Shown here: in pieces, positions 21,040 to 31,468 of the stretch
How the letters are laid out: every line of letters starts with the position of its first letter
Numbering within the stretch: the stretch's first letter is position 1
Origin: Diplocarpon mali
Lineage: Eukaryota > Ascomycota > Leotiomycetes > Helotiales > Drepanopezizaceae
NCBI GenBank assembly: GCA_024741835.1
Contig: JAENRP010000008.1
Span: forward strand, 39,181 to 71,098
Reading direction: 5' to 3'
Length of the DNA stretch: 31,918 bases
Notes under the pieces: model-generated
Databases searched by the model: none
Told to the model about the DNA's origin: nothing
The model's input: only the letters and a program-made list of their open reading frames with translations
Made by a program: the position numbers and the translations under genes

Positions 21040-24000
21040 CTACTTCCCCGGCTCCAAAACACCCAGCTCGCTTACTCGGCGCCCTCTTGAGAGATCCTGT
21101 CCTTCCGTAGACGGACGGTCGTCTGACGTTTCCTGTCCCCCAAACCCGTCGTTTTCTCCTTCTGTTTCGCTCTCCGCTTCTTCAGACCCATCCTCCTCTT
21201 CCTCAAGGGCCTCGTCGCCATCTCCAACCCGGCGCTTGCCCCGGACCCATGCCGCCCAGCCCGTAGCTCTGTCTTTGTCCCCAGCCCCCTCGATATCATC
21301 ACCCTCCTTCCAGCCCGCCTCATCCCAGCCTCCCAGTCCGCAAAGATGTCTCATGGTGGGCCTCCCATGAGGGCAGTTCCATGGCTTGTCCAACTCCCCC
21401 AGATGGCCCACCACCTTGCCCATTTGTTTCGGCGTCAACGTCTTCCCAATCATGATACTACTCCGACAAGCCCGCATGGCAAACATCTTGCGGACCTTCG
21501 ACGGCCGCGGCACACTCCCAGCTCCGGGCGAGTAGTCAGCCAGTAGCACGAGCAGCTCCTCTAGATCCGTGAGTGAGAATGCCGTTTCCCGAGATAAGGG
21601 GAGGGAGACTAATTGGCAGCGTTTTCCGACCGGAGATTCGCCGGATTCGTCGACTGTCACTACGAAGCCGTTTGTCTCCAGAGCGGAGAGGTTTTGCATG
21701 ACGATTTCTTCTTCAAGGGCTGTGAGGTCCAGGGTTTTGGGGTAGACGAGACGCTGGGACTGGACAATGGTTGTGGCTTGGAGACGCTCGAAGTTGTACT
21801 TCTCATCTGAAGCATGCTGATCGATGATAAACATGTCATCCGCAGTCATGACGCCGTCTTCGATGTTTGACCCTGATGCCCGAGTGGCTAGAATGAATCC
21901 CAGATTGAACTGACCAACGATCTTCATCTTTGCAAAATCGGCTTTGGAAATTGTCAAAGACAGCTTCTCCTCAGCCTGCGCCGAGTCCAGGTTATCGTCC
22001 TCAGCTTTTCCGGTGGCAGCGACTTGATACTCAGACAGCGCTCGACTCAGAGCTTCATACGCTTCGGCAATCTTACAAACGTCTGTCTTCGATGTTCTCA
22101 CCAAATTGAGAGTAGCATCCTTCTTCTTGGACCCACCTTTCAGCAGCACCTTCGCACGCTGCACGTTTTCTTGTGATGCTATCAGAGCTGATTTCTCCAC
22201 GTGATCGATCATTTCTTGAACCTTTGCCTCCTCGAGAGCCTTTTTCTGTTCTTCGTCAACATATTCAGCGCCCTCTTCCTCGACACCAGGCGAAATGATG
22301 GAAGAATCAAGCACCAGTTCTTCTTGCTTGACAACAGCACTTGATGGAGGCGCCTCTGGAGCGGAAAACCCCTCGTCATCATCCTGCAGGCCTTCAACAG
22401 CATCCAAGGAACTCGTTGGTAATTCAGGCAAAGGAGGCACCACATCTCCAGATTCTGATTCTGACCCATCTTCAGTCCCTTCAGCTGGAATCGGTAGGTT
22501 GGTAGATCCAGGTGCAGCGAACTTTTGGTTCAGGCTCTTCCCGAACGACGGCGAATTCCCGATTGGAGCCTCCGCCTGGCGAGTACTGCGGGCAGTACCT
22601 GAGAAATGGTCGAGTCGAGCCCTCTGTGCCGACGAACCGATGGTGCTTGTGATTGTGTGATTACCTATTGTGATCGTAGCAACCTCTGCAGGACTCCTGG
22701 TCATTCTTGCAGTGCTCGAAAATTTGTCTGCAATCGACGAAGATGTTTTAGAAGGGGAATGAAGTGTGGGTATGGGCAGCTCAGGTTCAATAGATCTCGA
22801 GACGCTCCTCGCCGAGCTTGCGATCGATGGTTGCTCGGAATCATGTCTGAAAATAGGGACAGGCGGAAGTGAGCTGGTAGTGGGAGCGGGAGCACTCGTC
22901 GTCGACTGAGCAGTCCCAAACGGACTATCTGGTTCTCCGGGAGATTCGGGTGCATTCTGTACCATCTCACCCTCCATCCTCAGCTTCTCGACGAGTGAAC
23001 GCTTCTCTTCGGTCAGACCAGCCGGTGAGTTCGGAGCCGCCTTTGGTGAAGCCGTCTCTTCCTTCTCGGCCTCAACACGATTTTCCGAAAATCTTTCTGT
23101 CCACTTCGAGATCAGACTGACAGCACCACCATTGCTACTCATACACTCTCTGGACACAGCACCATGTCTGAATTTCGAGACCAACTTCTTCCGTGGCGTT
23201 CCGTCCTCCGCGCTCTCCTCTCGTCGGCTATCTCTAGCATCGTCAGGATCATCTCCGGCGACCCCTGCAGCAGTCTGCGGAGTCTTTGGCGTTCCAGCAC
23301 TACTCTCCCGGCTAATTGACAACTGCTTATATGCGAGCTGTTTCTGAGCGGGCAGTTGCGAGATTGGAACCGTGTAATCCTGAGACTCAAATAGTGCAGT
23401 GAGAGCCTCCTTCAAGCTTTCCAACATGCGATTTTGATCATGCAGCAAAATGGTTCGCTTGTCAGGGCTGACGTTGACATCGTACAAATGAGTGTCCAGC
23501 TCGATATTGGCGAAGATGAACGGCGACTGCGTGCCATTGTACGACTTGTAGACCTCATTAAACGCCTTTGCCATCTGTGGTAGTCCGCAAGGCCTCGCAT
23601 TGACAAAGAACATCTGCCTATCAGGCGTCTGTCTGCCCTCCCCAGAAGCCGGCCTCGAGATATGACCCGTAATCCGAATCTCCTTACTGCTCCCATCCTC
23701 CTGGGTACTCCATCTCTGGCTCGGCGCACTCGTAGCCTCCAAGTCCAGATTCAGATCCAGAGTAATCAAAGCCGCGAGCGTCTTGGCCCCAAACACATTG
23801 ACGATGTTCTCTCTGGTCGACTGGTTCCCCTTCGTCGAGAACAGCGTGGTCTTCTTTCCCTTGCCCGCCTGTTGCGAGACTGAGAACCGAATGCCAGTCT
23901 GTATGCACGCATACTGGCCCAGCACACCCACCACCCGAGTCCACTCCCTCTTGATATTCCGCTCCAGCTCTCTCCGCCTGACCGGCAGGTTATTGAAGAG

Positions 24001-24576
24001 ATTCTCCACCGCAACCAGCGTCCCCTTCTGCGCAGCCACGACACCCGTGTCCTTCAGCTTGCCAGACACCTCAAACTCCAGCTTGGTGCCCTTGGGCGCA
24101 TCGGCCGCCAGGCACGTTACGACTGAGAACTGCGAGAGCGCACATAGCGACGAAAGCGCCTCGCCGCGGAAGCCGAACGTCTGGAGCGTCGCGAGGTCGG
24201 CGTAGGTGGAGAGCTTGGAGGTGTGGTGCTTGAGGGCCAGGGTGTCGTAGTTGTGCGGAGGGATGCCAGCGCCGTTGTCCTGCACCTCGATGGAATCCAG
24301 ACCTTGGTTTTTGAACCTCACATCTGGTGGCTCCTGGTCAGCACGTGTCGAGGCCTATCCCCCCCTCTTAACTCTTGTTGCTAGGTTGATCACGAACCGA
24401 TGCTTGTCGCTCCAGCGTCGAGGCTATTCTCCACCAGCTCCTTCACCACTGAGCATAAATCGACAATTACCTGGCCGGACTGGATTTGATGGACCTAGGA
24501 GGTTGTAAGCCATGGGACGATTCAATCCTAGCGGCTTTGTTACAGTCTTGCCCTCGATCGCCTTTATGGTGGTCAT
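21040..24576 (-). CDS. PMS1: Pms1 DNA mismatch-repair protein (MutL homolog, PMS2-type)
   Basis: Pms1 pairs with Mlh1 as MutL-alpha and nicks DNA during mismatch repair in the nucleus. Exons: 24576-24544 (11 codons), 24494-24398 and 24323-21040, with introns of 49 nt (donor GTAACA) and 74 nt (donor GTTCGT), giving 1137 residues. The tiny first exon encodes [11 protein letters not shown]. It joins [13 protein letters not shown], the canonical Pms1 N-terminus, which fixes the start. GHL-ATPase motifs are [14 protein letters not shown] (E30, N34), DNGAGI (59-64) and TFGFRGEAL (92-100). After a long disordered linker (about 380-830) the endonuclease domain has [20 protein letters not shown] (878-889), [10 protein letters not shown] (995-1004) and [10 protein letters not shown] (1027-1036). 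All catalytic metal-binding motifs appear intact. About 100 residues follow the last motif, a Glu/Asp-rich tail longer than the few residues found in yeast. The gene lies downstream of BST1 on the same strand, with a separate promoter. Confidence 0.97.
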
Positions 24577-25500
24577 CTCTTCATGGCTGGTGGTTGCTCC
24601 GAGGGCGACGCGATGCAAACGCGAGATTTAAAGTGGCTGACGCGGGGCTCCAGTTCCTCTGCTCCCACGCGTGCCCGCACTAATAGTTGGACATTGAACA
24701 TAAATTAGGCCTACTGGTGTCAGATTCGGGGTTTGATATCCGTCACTCTCAACTCAGCATTTCACTTTGATCCCCTGTCATTGAGTACGTTGCACGGCAA
24801 GCGGCCGTAGTCAACACACGTGTAAACGTCACTCAGTTTCTATATCAGCTCTTAATGCTTTGCAAGGAGCTTATTTACACCTCTCCTCCACCAGCACGAA
24901 TTCTACGCGGCGTGCATCTCACGAGGGGCCCCTTCATATATGCGCCCATCCATCCTCCAACCCAACTCCAGCCAGCCAGGCCAGCAAGCCAGCAAAAATT
25001 ATCTGGACCAGCCGCCCCCCAAAGTGCCAAACAATCCAAATGTACAAATCCCCCAATCCACTCTTCAGTCTCCTGTTTGTGAATGTTATCCGAAGAAGTT
25101 TAGACATTAACTATATCTCCAGCAGCGAGCGCCCCCGACGCCTACTATGGAGGTGGGGGTGTGCGAAAAGCAGAAAACAGATAAACGACCCAGCGCGCTC
25201 GGGCGCGGTATGCGTGCAGGAAAGAATGTTTCTAGCCGCGAGAGAAACGTTATATAGAGCAAATGCTGGTCTACGTGACCCACAAGGAGAAATTTGAAAG
25301 TCTCAAGCGAGACGCAAACCGCTCACGCATGCTGTGCTCGAACGCCAGTGGATGCAACCTCATGAACCGAGTGTTTAGACGAAAATATGGAATGGTATTG
25401 AGAGGGTTTCGAGTCCTTCGTATACCTTTGTATGCTGTAGGAAGAGATGCTGCATCGAATCGTGGAATCGTATACTGAGCTTTTCAGAAGGCGGTCGGTG
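24577..25500. other. Intergenic region PMS1 promoter / BST1 3' end
   Basis: 924 bp between the PMS1 start and the BST1 stop, both genes on the minus strand. The PMS1-proximal 100 bp hold the ACGCG cluster. The remainder contains CCAGCC-type short repeats at about 24957-25015. I see no further gene; short open frames here lack similarity to anything known. Confidence 0.6.
24608..24672 (-). promoter_or_regulatory. ACGCG (MCB-like) cluster upstream of PMS1
   Basis: Four ACGCG cores lie 32-96 bp upstream of the PMS1 ATG: ACGCGA at 24608-24613, ACGCGA at 24619-24624, ACGCGG at 24640-24645 and the palindrome ACGCGT at 24667-24672. ACGCGT is the MluI cell-cycle box bound by MBF, which drives G1/S transcription of replication and repair genes including PMS1 in budding yeast. 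The position and gene match that role; binding here is inferred. Confidence 0.6.
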
Positions 25501-28500
25501 TCAGGGCGTCTTGCCGCGTTTCCTATCCGTCTCATAGCCTTCGGGATCAAACATCGTGCTCAGGCCTGCAAATGTCCATGAAGAAGTGGATGAGTGCATC
25601 ATGACCAGCCATCCCGCAATGAAGTTGACCAAGTAGTGGAGCATGTAGGCATATGTGACTCCATAGACTGCAGCGTAGATGGCGATGAGGAAGAAGAACA
25701 CGCTGGTAAGGTGGCGTATACGTGAGGTGACGCGCGGTACCATGTTTCCGCTGGTCAAGGTTTCGACCAAGAGAATAAATGGCATGATGGAAAGCACATT
25801 GTGGTGTGATGAGAAGGGCGTGAGCCAGTGCACAGCCAAGTTGTGCACCCAGACCACGAGGATCGGAAGATTAATGGGAAGGATCCAGAGCATCAGGATG
25901 AGGATTGAGTGGGCGTAGTTGTGAAAGTTGAAGTTAGTGTTGGATCGTGCCTCCCTCGCAAAGCGGAGAGCACGAGTACAAGTAGCAATCTGTACAAGGC
26001 ATGCAACGAGATATGCGAACTGGTAGGGGATGACAGTCGAGACGAGGAACAGGAGTATGGCGGTGGTCAAGACTCGTCTACCCGGCGTTGATGGTGCGAA
26101 TGCAGAGGTTGCGCGTCTTTTGTCTTCGTTTCGTAGCCATGCAGGCTTAAGACTCAACCACCCGTATACGATACCGAGTACGTGGGTGAGGACAAGAGTC
26201 GCATAATTGACCATCACACACACTCCCACACACACGAGGCCAATAAGCGGAACCATGAACCAGAAGAACGGATCTTCGGATCCGACTAGCAGGTCATTCT
26301 TGGTGAAGTCTACCTGGGTCTCGGTAGCATTTCCTCGCCAACCCCAGTATCCAGACGACGTGGGCCGAGGGGAAGCCGAGCTGCTACGCGCAAATGAGAC
26401 CGACAGACAGGTGAGTGCCAGGATAATCAAGGGAAGCGATTGACGCAGACACAAATCCAGACTTTCGGAGAAAGACATGAACAGTCCGGTCTCGTCGTAG
26501 ATCCGAAATTGTTTTCTCAGGACCAGGGCCACTATTAACAATGGAAACGCAGCAAAGACCGTCCGGTACCGCATGTACAGCTTTCCCAAGCTTCCTGGCA
26601 CATCGACCTTCAGGGCAATCTTGACGCTGGAGTTACAGGTAGGGTCCGTCCAGAATTGGAGACTCAATCCTTCTTGCAGGCTCTTCTGCGTGAGTGAGGG
26701 TGGCATGTAGGGAGAAACTCCATGGAGATTGATATCTGCTTGCTTGACGTTGACAAAGAACTTTGATTCATACGGGCTGGAGATGTATTGTCGAAGTAAA
26801 GGTGTGAAGAGCTCGGCATCGTCTCCACACACTTGATTCCCCATCTCGAGTTGGTATGCAAGCAAACTCGAGTGCAGCGCCGGAATCTTGACTTCTGCTA
26901 CCATGGGGCGATTCGGAGGCAGCTTGATTTTCATCCCGAAAGTCACCAAGCGTCGAAGTCCGAGAGAGCGCACTCGATGCGATTGCACGTTGTCGCTAAA
27001 CTCCGCCATGACCCATCCGGGCGTAGGATCCAGCGCCTTGTCGACGATGGCCACGAATTGATGGTCCAGGATATCCTCCAGATCGTACTGCAAGTAGGAG
27101 AAAGGTATGATTTCAGCCTCTTGGTCCAGGTAGAAGGGCTTCTTCGTTGCCCGAGTCGACGCTGGCAGGGCTATCACGTCTGAAGCTGCGTTCTTGCACG
27201 CTAATCTCGTCGATCCTGTGCTATCCCCGGACAAATCCATATTCATCGAAAAGAGAGACGCCGATTGCCCCGGGTGGAGAGGGAAGACACTGCAAAACAA
27301 TACCTCCACTCGGCCAGATTCTCCGGGCTTGTCCAGCTTCTGATCCGTGAGAAGGGTGAATTTCTTCCCTCCTGGCGTTCCTGGTGGCGGAATGGGCAAC
27401 AGATTGGCCCGCGGCTTGCGATTCTGCCCAAGTTTTCTCAGAACGAACCTTTCCCCGGCCGCAACGATCGAGTTCACGTTGTCCTCCAGGGTAAGTAAAG
27501 TCGTAGGCTCTTTTTGCGATAGAGTCTTCTCCGCTACAGCCTCCATCCCGGTCAGGTACCACTTCTTGAATACCCTCATCCTTTCTGCTCGTGGTTTTGT
27601 CTGCGCAGGTCGATTGACATCAATGACATCGTACAGAGATCTGACCACCACTTTTCGGAATTGGTCGCACCACAGAATGGCCTGATGATCCATGCTGGTC
27701 CATACGTTTGGAACGGACGAAGTAAAGACTGTGAATCCATGCGTGTCCGGAACCAAAGATTCCAGGCTTGCGTAGTCCGAGGGTACCACAGAATCCAGCC
27801 CCCCCCCAGCTATGGAGATCAAAGTGACATGCCAAAGTGGGTTATTGTTTGCCCACTTCTGCAGGTACGCCTGCCGCCAGTAATCGTTGATCTGCTTGTA
27901 GGTCTTGACAATATCAGCATCGAAGGAAACCGGTGGGCGCGCGTGCGGCGCGGACATGGTTATGATCGTGTTGATCGAATTCGATTGGTAATTGGGCATC
28001 ACGAGCATGGTTCGAGCGACGATTCCTCCCATCGAATGCCCCAGGATTATCACAGACGTAGGATCCGGGAGATCGGGGTCTCGCTGAGACCTGCGCGGGT
28101 CATGATAGAGGGACAGAATGTACGCGATGGCCTCATTCAGGTACTCGGCCTGGTCTAGCAATGTCTGGCCGTGGAAGGCTGTGATATCCTCGTTGAAGTC
28201 GACGGTGAAGAAGTCGAGACCCCGGGCACCGGCCTTGATTGCATCCTGGTCGTGCTTCAGGAAGTCGTGAAAGTAGGTAGCCCCCTCGGCGGCAATCGGT
28301 CGAACTTGCTTGTAGCTACCAGCATTTCCGGGGATAAACAGAACCGGGACTCCTTTGACCTGGACACGTCGTCAGAAGGGCACGCCCCGTCGGTTGCGAT
28401 ACCTACCTTGGTATCTTCGTCGACCATGCCTTCTCTGTACAGATACACCGAGTATTTGCTGGCAAAACGGGTATGCTCTGTATCAAAGTCGGACAACTTC

Positions 28501-29063
28501 GCAAATGACGGCCTCATGTATGACATCCGGCAGCCCTTTGTATCCACCTGTCGGTTGGAGAACGAGTGTATTATGGAGGCCAGCGAGAGCAGGGCCAGCG
28601 CTGTTGTGATGAGGACGAGTGCAGAAACGGACCAGGGGCTTCGCAGCCTCGAGCGGCGGGCATTCGGTCGCGATTCAGGCATCTTGCCGGACGAGGTGTC
28701 TTCCTTGGACGACACGATCAAGAGCGAGTTATCCCTAGATCGGAGCTTGTCTACGTCGCCATTTCGCAGCTGGGCAGGTTTCCAATTCGTGCTGCTGGGC
28801 TGTCGGCTGCGCGCGATCGAGTGCCTCTTGTCCGTACTTTTGCGGCGGTCGAGCTCGTGAGGTGGGCGAGGGTCCTGCGTCTCTGGCGGTCGAGCTGCCG
28901 CCTGTAGATGGGCGTTCCCGAGAAGTTTTGTTGTCGGGTCGGTGGAGCCGTGATTGAGCGTGACGGCCCCTGGTCCCACAACCAGATTGTGCCAAATCAC
29001 GTCGGCAGGCGAAGGAGGGTCGCCTTCGTCCTCTGCGGCGGATCCAGACGATGGCGTCCGCAT
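25501..29063 (-). CDS. BST1: Bst1/PGAP1-type GPI inositol-deacylase
   Basis: Bst1 is an ER membrane lipase that removes the acyl chain from inositol of GPI-anchored proteins, allowing their ER exit and quality control. Exon 1 is 29063-28407. A 47-nt intron (28406-28360, GTAGGT...CCAG) follows, then exon 2 at 28359-25501, giving 1171 residues. The ATG at 29063 directly follows an in-frame TAG. A 140-residue Ser/Arg/Pro-rich cytosolic head precedes a first membrane anchor at about 143-167. The conserved catalytic region then runs through GCRMSYMRPSF, YSVYLYREG, VKGVPVLFIPGNAGSYKQVR (220-239), GLDFFTVDFNED and the lipase elbow GHSMGG (326-331, nucleophile Ser328). SIAGGGLDSVVPSDYASLES and MDHQAILWCDQ supply the remaining catalytic Asp/His region. 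Several hydrophobic segments in the last third match the multi-pass C-terminus of the family. A run of nine G codes for the SIAGGG glycines. Identification is secure. Confidence 0.96.
27799..27807 (-). repeat. Nine-base G/C homopolymer inside BST1
   Basis: Nine consecutive C on the plus strand (G on the coding strand) encode the glycines of SIAGGGLDSV in the lipase domain. The run is in frame as given, but it is the most slippage-prone site in the gene. Confidence 0.9.
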
Positions 29064-29754
29064 CTAAAAGACTGTTATCGACTCGCCAGCGTGCGAGCGT
29101 GCTGCAATGGCGAGAGCGATTTTCCGGCAATCGCTCCAAGGCGGATTGTTGTGATGGGTGGGCAGAGACGGGGGGAGAGGGAGGATGAGAGTGATTGGCG
29201 ATTAGGGGGTTTAAAGTGAGAGCGAGAGATGTCGGACTAGGGGGAGATTCTCGGGGGTGTAGGGGCGGCGCATGGCATGGGACAGCCTCTTGGCGCAGAA
29301 ATGATTTCTCGGTGTGCTGCACACACTTGGCCTGGGAAGAAAAGAAGCACCTCATTCCGAGTTGAGCTTGAACATCGGCTGCAGCAGCTCCTCTACTGGT
29401 ATTCGGACGAGTCGCAGGTGCAGCAGAGTGCGACGAAGATAAGGGGGTCGGGTCCTGCGGCTGCGGCTGTTTTGTCAGTGCAAATGTTTCATGGGCGAGG
29501 CGGCGAGGATGAGGAGCAAGCAGCGAGTCGAGCGGGCCGAGCAGGGAGGGGGACGGTTTCGAACTGAGCCTCGACGGAGCACGCACGATCGATCCAACAA
29601 ACCGACCGTCGTCGTATGGCGGGTCGCAGGTTGCAGAAGAGGGAGGGGGGAAAAGGAGCAATACCAGGGAGAGATGGAGCACGACAACTCGACGCGATGG
29701 AACGTGAGTGTAAGGTGTCGGGCACTGGTGATCTGGCCTGGCCTGGCCGGCTCG

Positions 29755-29789
29755 GCTCTGCTCTGCTCTGCTCTGCTCTGCTCTGCTCC
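29755..29789 (+). repeat. GCTCT pentanucleotide microsatellite
   Basis: Six perfect GCTCT units (29755-29784) followed by GCTCC, directly preceded by GGCCT-type repeats (about 29735-29750). Non-coding, about 700 bp upstream of BST1. Confidence 0.92.
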
Positions 29790-30371
29790 GGAGCTTCTAC
29801 AAAAACTATTCCGCATCAAGATCTCCCATATCACGACGAGTTGCGAACAGCGAGTGCCGCTCTTCAGCACCGCCCGTCTGAGCAGGGCTGGTCTGAGCGT
29901 GTCTTCTGCTCTCGTGATGCCTGGTGTGCGTTGGAGCTTTTTCTTCTCCACCTCGAGTCAACCGAAGCAAGTTCTGTAGCAAGTTCTGTTGACACCGACA
30001 CAATCTCTTGCGATATTGACATCGACGCCCACGTCAGCAGTGCCCGGTAAGGGATATGGGCATGACCCTCGCTTACGCTTCCAGCGGTTCCGCCCATGTA
30101 ATGCTGCTCCGAGGCTTGGGGAGGCGTGCGATAAGCCGAAGCAGTGGAATACCGTGCAGACGGCGCTGCGCATATCTGGCCGAGACTACACAGTGCAGGA
30201 GGATGAAGCTATTGTTTTCTGCGCGGCCCCTGTTCTACGCCCGAGCCTGCCCAGGAGGACATCATGGCTATTCAGAATTCCAATCTTGTTTCGGTTTGAC
30301 AGAGTCCATGCATGTCTGCTCTGTGGACCCGAATGGGCTCTTCGGGTCGCTTGGTATCTGTCGTCAGCACC

Positions 30372-30411
<40 letters not shown>

Positions 30412-30412
30412 G
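30372..30412 (+). repeat. TGT/GTT trinucleotide microsatellite
   Basis: About thirteen uninterrupted TGT units in non-coding sequence. Open frames through it give poly-Val, poly-Leu or poly-Thr, with no supporting gene context. Confidence 0.95.
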
Positions 30413-30566
30413 CTGCTTCGAGGGGGCTGGGAAGCGAGGGCGTGCACCACATCCCGCGCTACCTTCCTAGAGATGCCGAGGTACATGCGCTGCCGAGAGT
30501 ATCGGTACTTTCTACTATCACCCGGTACTACTACCGCCCTCGCCCGAGCGGCAGCGGAGACTCGAG

Positions 30567-30601
30567 CTTCCTCTTCTTCTGGTTCTTCTTCTTCTTCTTC
30601 G
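30567..30601 (+). repeat. TTC-rich trinucleotide repeat
   Basis: CTTCCTCTTCTTCTGG followed by about five to six TTC units. A short imperfect pyrimidine repeat in non-coding DNA. Confidence 0.8.
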
Positions 30602-31043
30602 TGAGAGGCGAAGTCGACTCCGGCTGCTCCTCGAGGTTCTCAGCATGTCCGGCTTGTCTTCTGTCGACTGTTTCTGTTCGGATATACAAGGATTGGGCTT
30701 ATGTAATCGTACCTTGTAGATTACTCCTGCAGCTCCATAGAACTCGGAATTCACACCTTTAGATTTCTGTCAGCGTCAACCCCTTTCCAGCCGATCCAGG
30801 AGAGTCATGATCTTCGAATCCCAGCCACGGGTAGTGCGTAGTGTACTTAGTAGACTGTCTCCAGCACAGGACCGCGAGAAGTCTCAGCCGTGAGCCGGGA
30901 GTGGTAAGCGAATGAGATGCTGCGGAAGGAATATCAATTCTTGATTTACCCCGTGGCGGGATCCTCGAAGATATCCAGGAGCCGTGGCGTCGCATGCAGT
31001 CGCCAGCGCGCCACACGAATAGGGGTTGTGCTGCAGAAGTGGC

Positions 31044-31107
31044 TGCAGATGTAGATGCAGAGACAGATACAGATGCAGAGACAGATGCAGAGACAGATAC
31101 AGATGCA
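31044..31107 (+). repeat. GATGCA/GAGACA/GATACA hexamer array
   Basis: Hexamers GATGCA, GAGACA and GATACA alternate in an 18-bp/12-bp higher-order pattern over about 60 bp. The array is open in several frames, giving Asp/Thr/Ala or Ser/Val repeats, but nothing suggests translation. Confidence 0.85.
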
Positions 31108-31393
31108 CATCCTTTAACACCGAAAGCACCGCTAGGAGAAGGCCGGCAGGTCTTCGTCCCTCTCTTCCTATCGTGAGCCACCACTCGGGGCCGCCATGGT
31201 CCCGGCCGCGCGAGAAATGGGGGCGGCTGAGGCTTCGGTCGGCCTTCTGGTGAACACGAGAGACGGCCCTGTTCCCCAACACGAGGAGCAGGACGCACAG
31301 CTCCAGACACAGCGGGCAGCTTCCTGTCGACCCGACTGTGTCAACACGCTACCGACTTGATTCGGGACCTACGCCACGAAGGTTATGCGCTAT

Positions 31394-31468
31394 CGTCAGA
31401 TCAGCATGGCTTTTACTGCCTCAAGCTTCGTCAGATCAGCATGGCTTTTGCTGCCTCAAGCTTCGTCA
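31394..31468 (+). repeat. 35-bp tandem duplication
   Basis: The 35-bp unit beginning CGTCAGATCAGCATGGCTTT occupies 31394-31428 and recurs at 31429-31463 with one A-to-G difference. The first five bases of a third copy follow (31464-31468). A recent, nearly perfect duplication in non-coding sequence. Confidence 0.93.

Noticed and set aside
28735..29682. 315-codon minus-strand frame overlapping BST1 exon 1
   Set aside because: It is in another frame over the conserved BST1 start and otherwise low in complexity; BST1 is clearly the real gene.
29475..30762. Several 150-260 codon frames in the right flank
   Set aside because: They run through microsatellites (poly-Val, poly-Leu, poly-Ser) on both strands and lack any family motif, so they are probably chance frames.
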